Assembly (NCBI GenBank): GCA_020628085.1 | Contig: JAHDFQ010000039.1 | Span: forward strand, 1-32,276 | Length of the DNA: 32,276 bases | Source of the DNA: Saprospiraceae bacterium | GTDB lineage: Bacteria > Bacteroidota > Bacteroidia > Chitinophagales > Saprospiraceae | Direction of reading: 5' to 3' | Shown: positions 8,339 to 15,365 of the stretch, in pieces | Position numbering within the stretch: the first letter of the stretch is position 1 | How the letters are laid out: every line of letters starts with the position of its first letter | The notes under the pieces: model-generated | The model's database searches: none | What the model was told of the DNA's origin: nothing | What the model saw: only the letters and a program-made list of their open reading frames with translations | Made by a program: the position numbers and the translations under genes

Positions 8339-8354
8339 CCTGCCGTCGGGCAGG
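8339..8354. repeat. CCTGCC/GGCAGG palindrome
   Basis: CCTGCC (8339-8344), GTCG, GGCAGG (8349-8354). It belongs to the same GC-rich palindrome family as 11779-11793 and 20338-20350. A related GGCTGGCAGGC half-copy lies at about 8446-8456. It could act as a bidirectional stem for the convergent gene at 7837-8310 and hisF, but no T-run follows. Confidence 0.55.
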
Positions 8355-8470
8355 TTAGTATAATAACCGCCTTCAAAACCTTCACAAAAGTCATAAAAAC
8401 TTCCTGACTGTCAGTATTTTACAACTTTTTTAAAGGCTGGCAGGCAAGTAATTTTGTCCGACCGTTTAAT

Positions 8471-9223
8471 CTATCGAACTATAATATTTGAGTTAGTTAA
8501 TTCTTTTTTTAAATTTCTAATATCAATTTCTCCAAAATGAAAGACACTTGCTGCTAGAGCAGCATCAGCATTTCCTTTGGTGAACACATCTTTAAAATGC
8601 TGAATATTGCCTGCACCACCTGATGCGATGATTGGAATATTGACGGTTTTGGATAATTGTGCAAGTGCCTCATTTGCAAATCCTTTTTTTGTTCCGTCAC
8701 CATCCATAGAAGTGAATAGGATTTCACCTGCTCCAAGACTTTCCGCCTGTTTTGCCCACTCAAAGAGATTCAATTCTGTTGGAACTCGTCCACCCACCAA
8801 GTGTACAATCCATTCATTATCAATACACGTAGCATCAACTGCTAGTACTACACATTGAGAACCAAACTGTGTTGCGATATCTTGTATGAGTTGTGGATTT
8901 TTGACCGCCGCTGAGTTAATGGATACTTTGTCAGCACCTGCTTTAAGTAAGGCTCGAACATCGTCAACGGAACTAATCCCACCACCTACTGTAAATGGAA
9001 TATTAATTTTTTGAGCAATTCTTTCGACTAAGGCAACTAGGGTTTTGCGTTTTTCATGGGTTGCGGAAATATCTAAAAAAACGAGTTCATCTGCTCCTTT
9101 TTCAGAATATAGACGACCTAATTCAACAGGATCACCAGCATCACGAAGATTTTCAAACTGGATACCTTTTACCGTTCGACCATCTTTGATATCTAAACAA
9201 GGAATTATTCTTTTTGCTAACAT
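8471..9223 (-). CDS. hisF: Imidazole glycerol phosphate synthase, cyclase subunit
   Basis: TIM-barrel subunit that combines ammonia from HisH with PRFAR to form imidazole glycerol phosphate and AICAR. The 250 residues match the family. Catalytic Asp11 (PCLDIKDGR) and Asp130 (LAVDAT) are both present, as are the phosphate-binding segments FTVGGGI and IIASGGAGN. It lies 87 bp after hisA; the gap contains an ACCTGT/ACAGGT palindrome. Its partner HisH is in the same operon. Confidence 0.97.
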   Translation of the reverse strand: MLAKRIIPCLDIKDGRTVKGIQFENLRDAGDPVELGRLYSEKGADELVFLDISATHEKRKTLVALVERIAQKINIPFTVGGGISSVDDVRALLKAGADKVSINSAAVKNPQLIQDIATQFGSQCVVLAVDATCIDNEWIVHLVGGRVPTELNLFEWAKQAESLGAGEILFTSMDGDGTKKGFANEALAQLSKTVNIPIIASGGAGNIQHFKDVFTKGNADAALAASVFHFGEIDIRNLKKELTNSNIIVR

Positions 9224-9251
9224 TTCTTAACGTGTTCATGTGCGCATGTCT

Positions 9252-9268
9252 ACCTGTGGCAGACAGGT
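9252..9268. repeat. ACCTGT/ACAGGT inverted repeat in hisA-hisF gap
   Basis: ACCTGT (9252-9257), GGCAG loop, ACAGGT (9263-9268), a diverged relative of the GCCTGC palindromes. It is flanked by two copies of CGTGTTCATG, a direct repeat about 40 bp apart. The stem could affect relative expression of hisA and hisF within one transcript, but this is inference. Confidence 0.5.
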
Positions 9269-9310
9269 GTTCTCGTGTTCATGTTCTAGATGTTGACGAG
9301 CGACATGGTT

Positions 9311-10033
9311 TTATTTTGTGATAAAATTGGATAATTGTTTTAGAGAAATTCGATTTTCGTAGATGGCTTTTCCGATGATGGCACCTGATAGACCTACTTT
9401 TTCTAGTTCGTATAACTCTGAAATGTTCGTAACGCCCCCACTAGCGATTAGCTTTATTTTTGGAAACTGATCTAATATTTTTTGATATAAATCAATCGAA
9501 CTTCCTTCTAGTAATCCGTCTTTTTGAATATCGGTACAAATAACATGTTGTAAACCTAGGGTCGAATAATTTTTAAGGAAATCCCAAATTGAAGTTTCCG
9601 TAACCGTCTGCCATCCGTTAATGGCTATCATTTCTTTATTAACATCTGCGCCTAAGATTAATTTTTCTCCACTAAACTTTGATAAACAAAATGCTACCAC
9701 ATCGGGATTTTTTATAGCAATACTTCCTAAGGTTACTTGATTTGCGCCTAAGTCATACGCCATTTGTACGGCTTCTATATTTTTAATACCACCACCAAAA
9801 TCTATGATTAAATTGGTTTGGGTAGCGATTTGTTCAAGTACTTTATTGTTAACGATTTCCCCTTTCTTGGCACCATCTAAATCTACCAAGTGTAAATATT
9901 GAATCCCGTGATCTTCAAATTCTTTTGCAACCTCTACAGGATTTTCATTATATACTTTTTGGGTACTATAATCGCCCTGACTAAGGCGAACACATTTTCC
10001 GTTGATTAGATCAATGGCTGGTATAATTTTCAT
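9311..10033 (-). CDS. hisA: ProFAR isomerase
   Basis: Opens the ribose of ProFAR by Amadori rearrangement to PRFAR, the substrate of HisF/HisH. The 240-residue TIM barrel shows the catalytic Asp8 (IPAIDLING) and Asp130 (ILGADV) and the duplicated glycine-rich phosphate sites DFGGGI and IASGGV. It resembles HisF, as expected of these paralogues, but carries the HisA-specific KCVRLSQGDY segment near residue 13. It starts 28 bp after hisH. Confidence 0.97.
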   Translation of the reverse strand: MKIIPAIDLINGKCVRLSQGDYSTQKVYNENPVEVAKEFEDHGIQYLHLVDLDGAKKGEIVNNKVLEQIATQTNLIIDFGGGIKNIEAVQMAYDLGANQVTLGSIAIKNPDVVAFCLSKFSGEKLILGADVNKEMIAINGWQTVTETSIWDFLKNYSTLGLQHVICTDIQKDGLLEGSSIDLYQKILDQFPKIKLIASGGVTNISELYELEKVGLSGAIIGKAIYENRISLKQLSNFITK

Positions 10034-10061
10034 AATATGATGTTTCTAATGGTAGTTCCAC

Positions 10062-10649
10062 TTAATTTATTTTCAAAAAATTTGCTAATATCCGTTCTCC
10101 CATTGAGCCGCTTTTCTCTGGATGAAATTGACATCCATAAAAATTATCTTTTTGAATTGCCGCAGAAAATGATAATCCATAATTAGTTGTGGCAATCGTA
10201 TATTCTGATAATTCCACAAAATAACTATGTACATAATACATGTATTCTTTATCGGGAATTTCGTTAAAAATAGGAGATTCTAGAGTTATAATTTGATTCC
10301 AACCGATATGCGGAACACGCATTATTTTTGGAAAACGTTTAACCTGCAATGGGAAAATTCCAAGACAGTCTGTATTCGCTTCTTCTGAAAAATCACACAA
10401 CAATTGCATACCGAGGCAAACTCCCAAAACAGGTTGTTTTAATGTCGGAATCAACTGATCTAAACCCGTTGATTGTAGATTTAACATAGCTGTTTGTGCT
10501 TGTCCTACACCTGGAAAGATGACTTTATCAGCTGCTTCAATTTGAGTATGATTATTTGTTAAGACCGCCTCTACCCCCAAACGTTCTAAGGCAAATTGAA
10601 CAGAGCGGGTATTCCCTGCACCGTAATCTATGATGACTATTTTTTCCAT
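10062..10649 (-). CDS. hisH: Imidazole glycerol phosphate synthase, glutaminase subunit
   Basis: Class I glutamine amidotransferase that supplies ammonia to HisF. The triad is visible: Cys78 in GVCLGMQ, His176 and Glu178 in CQFHPEKSG. The 195 residues match the family. The ATG overlaps the hisB stop by one base (TAATG), suggesting translational coupling. hisA follows 28 bp later. Confidence 0.97.
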   Translation of the reverse strand: MEKIVIIDYGAGNTRSVQFALERLGVEAVLTNNHTQIEAADKVIFPGVGQAQTAMLNLQSTGLDQLIPTLKQPVLGVCLGMQLLCDFSEEANTDCLGIFPLQVKRFPKIMRVPHIGWNQIITLESPIFNEIPDKEYMYYVHSYFVELSEYTIATTNYGLSFSAAIQKDNFYGCQFHPEKSGSMGERILANFLKIN

Positions 10650-11758
10650 TATAAGACGCCTTTGGTTGATGGTAAAATAAGTTTAGAAACGTCACGTCGA
10701 ATAGCCATTCTTATTGCTTTCGCAAATGCTTTAAAAATCGCTTCTATTTTGTGGTGCTCGTTGGTTCCTTCAACTTTAATATTGAGATTACATTGCGCCC
10801 CATCTGAAAAAGATTTAAAGAAATGGAAAAACATTTCAGTTGGCATTTTACCAATCATTTCACGACGAAAATCTGCTTCCCAAACCAACCAGTTTCGTCC
10901 ACCAAAATCAAGAGCCACTTGTGCCAAACAATCATCCATCGGCAAACAAAATCCGTATCGTTCAACACCCAATTTGTTACCCAACGCCTGCTTGAATGCT
11001 GTTCCCAATGCAATAGCTGTATCCTCGATGGTATGGTGTTCATCTACTTCTAAATCTCCGATGGTTTTGATGTTCAAATCTACCAATCCATGACGACTGA
11101 TTTGTTCTAACATGTGATCGAAAAAGGAGATCCCTGTTTCAATATTAGACTGCCCCGTTCCATCTAAATTGAGTTCAATCGTAATATCCGTTTCTTTCGT
11201 TTTGCGGAAGATTTGTGTAGTCCGATTCCCCATTTTTAGATACTCATAGATTCGTTTCCAAGAAGTTGTTTGAAGCACTTGTACATTTGAATCATAGCCT
11301 TTTTGATCTTCATTCGCTAAAAATATACCTTTACAACCTAAGTTGTCAGCAAGTTCCATGTCAGTCAAACGATCCCCTAAAACAAAGGAATTTTTCAAGT
11401 CATAATGATCATTCATATAGTGTGTCAATAAACCAGTTTTCGGTTTTCGAGTAGGTGCATTATCAGCAGGAAAGGAACGGTCAATGAGTACTTCTCCAAA
11501 TGTAATCCCCTCATTTTCAAAGGCTTTTAATATTTTATTGTGGGCTGTCCAAAATGTATCTTCAGGAAAAGAATCTGTCCCTAAACCATCTTGATTGGTG
11601 ACCATGACCAGTTTGAAGTCTAGTTCTTCAACTATTTTTCCGAGATATTTGAATACTTGAGGATAGAACTCTAGCTTTTCCAAACTATCTAATTGATAAT
11701 CTATTGGTGGTTCAATAACCAGTGTTCCGTCACGGTCTATAAATAGTACTTTTTTCAT
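10649..11758 (-). CDS. hisB: Bifunctional histidinol-phosphatase / imidazoleglycerol-phosphate dehydratase
   Basis: Two-domain enzyme for steps 6 and 8 of the pathway. The N-terminal HAD phosphatase has the nucleophile motif DRDGT (Asp8, Asp10) and a VTNQDG motif. The C-terminal dehydratase begins near residue 175 and shows the metal-binding [13 protein letters not shown] and [12 protein letters not shown] segments. The reading frame extends 20 residues upstream, but those codons come from palindromic repeat sequence, so I start at the ATG at 11758, which gives [12 protein letters not shown] and 369 residues. The stop overlaps hisH by one base. The bifunctional form agrees with the absence of a separate histidinol-phosphatase gene here. 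Confidence 0.95.
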   Translation of the reverse strand: MKKVLFIDRDGTLVIEPPIDYQLDSLEKLEFYPQVFKYLGKIVEELDFKLVMVTNQDGLGTDSFPEDTFWTAHNKILKAFENEGITFGEVLIDRSFPADNAPTRKPKTGLLTHYMNDHYDLKNSFVLGDRLTDMELADNLGCKGIFLANEDQKGYDSNVQVLQTTSWKRIYEYLKMGNRTTQIFRKTKETDITIELNLDGTGQSNIETGISFFDHMLEQISRHGLVDLNIKTIGDLEVDEHHTIEDTAIALGTAFKQALGNKLGVERYGFCLPMDDCLAQVALDFGGRNWLVWEADFRREMIGKMPTEMFFHFFKSFSDGAQCNLNIKVEGTNEHHKIEAIFKAFAKAIRMAIRRDVSKLILPSTKGVL

Positions 11759-11778
11759 TTTTAATATGTGTTCAAGCC

Positions 11779-11820
11779 TGCCTGCCGCAGGCAAGTGCGC
11801 ACGTGTTAATGTGCGCACGT
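11779..11820. repeat. palindrome and duplicated GTGCGCACGT in hisB-hisC gap
   Basis: TGCCTGC-C-GCAGGCA (11779-11793) is a perfect 7-bp-arm palindrome. Immediately beside it GTGCGCACGT occurs twice, at 11795-11804 and 11811-11820. Each copy has a GTGCGCAC palindromic core. The block fills most of the 77-bp gap between hisC and hisB. The arrangement suggests insertion of a repeat element within the operon. Confidence 0.7.
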
Positions 11821-11835
11821 TAGTCTATTTTTGAT

Positions 11836-12861
11836 TTAGATATAAGTGGTTAACGCTGCTAGTAATTGAGTGTTTTCATCGGGTGTTCCAATGCTTATTC
11901 TTATGCAATTTTCACAGTTTAATTGTGTGGAACGATTACGAACGATGATTCCTTTTTGAACTAAATGTTGATACAAGTGAGCCGCATTCTCTACTTTAAT
12001 TAATATAAAATTAGCATCAGATGGATATATTTTTTTGATAAAGTCGAATGATTGAAACACCTTTTCTAAACGGGCTCGTTCATCCAAAACTGTCGTTCGT
12101 TTTTGGTCATAACTCTGTTGGTTATCTAGTAAGTTCGATGCATATTTTTGTGTCAAACTATTGATGTTATACGGTGGCTTGATTTTATTTAAAACATCAA
12201 TAATCTCCGTCGAAGCGAAACACATTCCCAAGCGTATTCCTGCTGCGCCCCATGCTTTCGAGAGTGTTTGGCAAACCACTAAATTAGGATATTGATTCAG
12301 TTTAGTAACCCAACTTTCTTCTTTAGAAAAGTCAATATAAGCTTCGTCGATGACTACAATTAAATTTTTATTACCCAAGAGTTGTTCAATAGATTGACGA
12401 TTTAAAGTATTACCCGTTGGATTGTTGGGTGAGCAAATAAATAGTAATTTGGTTTTGGTATTTATTGCTGTTTGAACGGCTGACGTATTGATTTCAAAAT
12501 TTTCGTTTAAAGGAATTTGTTGATTGTTTACATTATTCAATTCCGCTAAGACCTGATACATCCCGTAGGTTGGCGGAAGCGTAATAATATGATCTTCTTT
12601 AGGTTCACAAAATGCTCTAAATAATAAATCAAGTACCTCATCACTACCATTTCCAAGTAAGATTTGTTCTTTTTGGCAGCCTTTAATTTTAGCTATTTGC
12701 TCTTTCAACACCCATTGTAAAGGATCAGGATAGCGATTGACACTTGAATTAAAAGGATTTTCGTTTGCGTCTAAAAAGATAGATGCCGAACCCTTAAATT
12801 CCGAACGTGCCGAAGAATAAGCAGTCATTTTTTGTATGTTTTCTCTCACTAATCGTTTCAT
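11836..12861 (-). CDS. hisC: Histidinol-phosphate aminotransferase
   Basis: PLP enzyme that transfers the amino group of glutamate to imidazole acetol phosphate. The 341 residues have a class I/II aminotransferase fold: NGSDEVLD near 71-78, CSPNNPTG (143-150), VIDEAYIDF, and the PLP lysine Lys202 in TLSKAWGAAGIRLG. The N-terminus carries the usual DANENPF segment. It overlaps the hisD stop by 4 bp (ATGA), so the two are probably translationally coupled. The gap to hisB contains palindromic repeats. Confidence 0.97.
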   Translation of the reverse strand: MKRLVRENIQKMTAYSSARSEFKGSASIFLDANENPFNSSVNRYPDPLQWVLKEQIAKIKGCQKEQILLGNGSDEVLDLLFRAFCEPKEDHIITLPPTYGMYQVLAELNNVNNQQIPLNENFEINTSAVQTAINTKTKLLFICSPNNPTGNTLNRQSIEQLLGNKNLIVVIDEAYIDFSKEESWVTKLNQYPNLVVCQTLSKAWGAAGIRLGMCFASTEIIDVLNKIKPPYNINSLTQKYASNLLDNQQSYDQKRTTVLDERARLEKVFQSFDFIKKIYPSDANFILIKVENAAHLYQHLVQKGIIVRNRSTQLNCENCIRISIGTPDENTQLLAALTTYI

Positions 12862-14153
12862 GCTTCATTATTTTTTAGCTTTTCTAAACGAATGGTAACA
12901 GCATTGGCGTGTGCTTGTAGACCTTCGGCAGTTGCCATTAATTCTATGGCTGTTCCAATATTTTGGATACCTTCTTTTGATATTTTTTGAAAGGTAATTT
13001 TCTTGCAAAAAGCATCTAGATTGATCCCCGAATACATACGTGCATAACCATTAGTAGGTAAAGTATGGTTCGTCCCAGAAGCGTAATCTCCTGCACTTTC
13101 TGGCGTATAATTTCCTATGAAAACAGAACCTGCATTGACCAAATTATTTATGTAATAATCCTCATTCTTAACTGCTAAAATGAAATGTTCAGGCGCATAA
13201 TAATTAATAAAATTGATACAGTTTTCGTCTGAATCGAAGCAAACAATTTTAGATTGATTCATTGCTTTTTCAGCAATATTTTTTCGAGGTAAACCGACTA
13301 ATTGATTTCTAATTTCTTCTAAAATCGGTTGAATTAATTCTTTGTCATTGACCACACATATAACCTGACTATCAACGCCGTGTTCAGCCTGAGAAAGTAA
13401 ATCTGCTGCCACATAACTTGGATTGGAAGATTCATCTGCCATTACCAGTAATTCCGACGGCCCAGCGGGCATGTCAATAGCTGTTCCTCTTGTAAAAGCG
13501 TATTGTTTAGCAGCTGTTACATATTGGTTGCCTGGACCAAATATTTTGTAGACGCTTGGAATGGTTTCTGTCCCAATAGACATAGCTGCAATAGCTTGAA
13601 CTCCACCAATTTTGTAAATTTTATTGATCCCTAGTAATGAAGCTGTATATAAAATTTCAGGAGCTATGTTTCCTTTGGTGTCAGGAGGCGAACATAATAT
13701 AATCTCTGGACAACCTGCTATCATCGCAGGAACACCCAACATTAAGATGGTAGAAAACAACGGTGCGGTACCTCCTGGAATGTATAAACCTACTTTCTCG
13801 ATCGGTCGGCTTTCTTGCCAACATTGAACACCATTTATCGTCTCAACTACCTGTTTTTCAGTTTTTTGTGCAATATGAAAAGTGTAAATATTTTTTTTAG
13901 CTAACTGAATAGCGGCTTTTAAATCTGGTGATACTTGATTTACAGCTATTTCTATTTCACAATTAGAAACTATCATTTGATTTAGTTCAGCCCCATCAAA
14001 TTTCTTGGTGTATTGACGTAGGGCAACATCTCCATGTTCTTGAACTTCATTAAAAACCTGCTGTACCAAACCCATCAAATCCATTGTATTGATTGCTGGA
14101 CGTTGCGTTAGTTTATTCCATTCCTTTTGTGTAGGATTAATATATATTTGCAT
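12858..14153 (-). CDS. hisD: Histidinol dehydrogenase
   Basis: Zinc enzyme that oxidises L-histidinol to L-histidine in two NAD-dependent steps, the last of the pathway. The 431 residues are full length. Visible landmarks are YIPGGTAPLFSTILM, GGVQAIAAM, the GPGNQYVTAAK segment, the zinc ligands Gln255 and His258 in SQAEHG, the catalytic Glu322-His323 in YAPEHF, and SAGDYASGTNHTLPT near the C-terminus. It starts 28 bp after hisG and overlaps hisC by 4 bp. Confidence 0.97.
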   Translation of the reverse strand: MQIYINPTQKEWNKLTQRPAINTMDLMGLVQQVFNEVQEHGDVALRQYTKKFDGAELNQMIVSNCEIEIAVNQVSPDLKAAIQLAKKNIYTFHIAQKTEKQVVETINGVQCWQESRPIEKVGLYIPGGTAPLFSTILMLGVPAMIAGCPEIILCSPPDTKGNIAPEILYTASLLGINKIYKIGGVQAIAAMSIGTETIPSVYKIFGPGNQYVTAAKQYAFTRGTAIDMPAGPSELLVMADESSNPSYVAADLLSQAEHGVDSQVICVVNDKELIQPILEEIRNQLVGLPRKNIAEKAMNQSKIVCFDSDENCINFINYYAPEHFILAVKNEDYYINNLVNAGSVFIGNYTPESAGDYASGTNHTLPTNGYARMYSGINLDAFCKKITFQKISKEGIQNIGTAIELMATAEGLQAHANAVTIRLEKLKNNEA

Positions 14154-14181
14154 AGATTAAGAATCTTTAAGTTCAATAAAA

Positions 14182-15039
14182 TTAGAGTACCATTTTTTCG
14201 ATAGGGACGATCAAGATACCCTCTGCACCAGCAATTTTCAACTGGTCGATTACATCCCAAAACTTATTTTCATCAATTACTGAATGTAGCGAACTCCACC
14301 CTTCAATTGCTAAGGGTAAAACCGTTGGGCTTTTTAAAACAGGTAAGATTTGACTCACTTCCTCAATCTTTTCATTTGGAACATTCATCAAAACATACTT
14401 AAATGAATTAGCCCGTAAAACCGTTTGAATTCTAAAAACTAACTTATCTAAATATTCATTTTTAGTAGAACTAAGGTTACTATTTTTTGCCAAAACGGCC
14501 TCCGATCGAAGTATAACCTCAACTTCTTTTAAACCATTTTTAAACAGTGTACTTCCTGAACTCACGAGATCACAAATTCCATCTGCTAAACCAATATTTG
14601 GAGCAATTTCGACCGATCCTGAAATTTGATGAATCTCTGCATCAATATTATTTTTTGATAGAAAAGATTGTAAAGTGTTAGGATAAGAAGTAGCTATTTT
14701 TTTACCATCAAACCAAGATAAATCTGTATAATTTTCAGACTTTGGAAGCGCAAGTGAAAGCCGACATTTAGAGAAACCTAAGTGTTCAACAATCTGAATA
14801 TCTTTTTCTTTTTCGATGGTGGTATTTTCTCCTAAAATAGCGATATCAGCTACGCCATCTTGTAGATATTGAGGAATATCACTGTTGCGAAGATATAATA
14901 CTTCCAGAGGATAATTGGTAGCAACGGCTTTGAGTTGATCTTTGCCATTATCTATCTTAATACCGCAAGATTTGAATAATTGAAGCGATTTTTCACGTAA
15001 TCTTCCTGATTTTTGAACCGCTACTTTTAATGTTGTCAT
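14182..15039 (-). CDS. hisG: ATP phosphoribosyltransferase, long form
   Basis: Committed step of histidine synthesis: joins ATP and PRPP. It has 285 residues, so it is the long form that does not need HisZ. The PRPP loop is DLVSSGSTLFKNGL, and the C-terminal ~75 residues (from YVLMNVPNEKIEEV, with SPTVLPL, and GAEGILIVPIEKM) form the ACT-like regulatory domain through which histidine inhibits these enzymes. The frame extends 10 residues upstream, but the ATG at 15039 gives the family start TTLKVAVQKSGRL. An attenuator with a His-codon leader peptide lies upstream, so the operon is likely regulated by transcription attenuation as well as by feedback. Confidence 0.97.
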   Translation of the reverse strand: MTTLKVAVQKSGRLREKSLQLFKSCGIKIDNGKDQLKAVATNYPLEVLYLRNSDIPQYLQDGVADIAILGENTTIEKEKDIQIVEHLGFSKCRLSLALPKSENYTDLSWFDGKKIATSYPNTLQSFLSKNNIDAEIHQISGSVEIAPNIGLADGICDLVSSGSTLFKNGLKEVEVILRSEAVLAKNSNLSSTKNEYLDKLVFRIQTVLRANSFKYVLMNVPNEKIEEVSQILPVLKSPTVLPLAIEGWSSLHSVIDENKFWDVIDQLKIAGAEGILIVPIEKMVL

Positions 15040-15085
15040 TCTTAATAAAAATAAGCCGGAGAACATCAAAAAAACAGATCAGCTA

Positions 15086-15124
15086 TAAAAGCAAAAATCC
15101 TGTCTGATGAACTCAGACAGGATT
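15086..15124 (-). terminator. attenuator terminator of the his operon
   Basis: On the minus strand a perfect 12-bp stem, AATCCTGTCTGA / TCAGACAGGATT (15113-15124 and 15096-15107), encloses a 5-nt loop and is followed by TTT, GC and TTTT. It lies between the leader peptide stop (15161) and hisG (15039). It is therefore well placed as the conditional terminator of an attenuator. I could not identify the competing antiterminator by eye. Confidence 0.85.
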
Positions 15125-15160
15125 AAGGAATATTTTATTTAAAACAAATACATACCATGA

Positions 15161-15217
15161 TCACCTCGCCCAAGCGACTAAATGAAAATGATGATGATGT
15201 AATTGCTGAAAAATCAT
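15161..15217 (-). CDS. hisL: his operon leader peptide
   Basis: An 18-residue frame, MIFQQLHHHHFHLVAWAR, with four consecutive CAT codons and a fifth His two codons later. It starts about 18 bp after a TAnnTTTG promoter element and ends 37 bp before the attenuator hairpin upstream of hisG. In known attenuators, ribosome stalling at consecutive His codons when charged tRNA-His is scarce lets the operon be read through. Here the design is the same, although the peptide sequence is unlike the E. coli one. The symbol is given by analogy. Confidence 0.88.
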   Translation of the reverse strand: MIFQQLHHHHFHLVAWAR

Positions 15218-15234
15218 AATTTGTTTTTGATGCA

Positions 15235-15267
15235 CAAATATATCATAAAATAAATGAGTATTCCAAA
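15235..15267 (-). promoter_or_regulatory. his operon promoter
   Basis: On the minus strand TTTG (15264-15267), a 21-bp spacer and TATATTTG (15235-15242) match the Bacteroidota primary sigma factor consensus TTTG / TAnnTTTG exactly. The leader peptide ATG lies 18 bp downstream, so the 5' untranslated part is very short. The neighbouring gene at 15366-17372 also runs on the minus strand and ends upstream of this promoter. Confidence 0.7.
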
Positions 15268-15365
15268 TGTTTTATCAAACAAAAACGAAATAACTTCAAT
15301 TTGAAGCTATTCCGTTTATATTATTTTAAATTTTCAAAAGAAAAATCGTTATTTAATTATCACTT

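Noticed and set aside
11759-11818. Twenty-residue N-terminal extension of HisB
   Set aside because: It is encoded by a palindromic repeat block, and the HAD motif FIDRDGT is expected close to the start, which the ATG at 11758 gives.
15040-15069. Ten-residue N-terminal extension of HisG
   Set aside because: The family start is TTLKVAVQKSGRL from the ATG at 15039; the extension approaches the attenuator hairpin.
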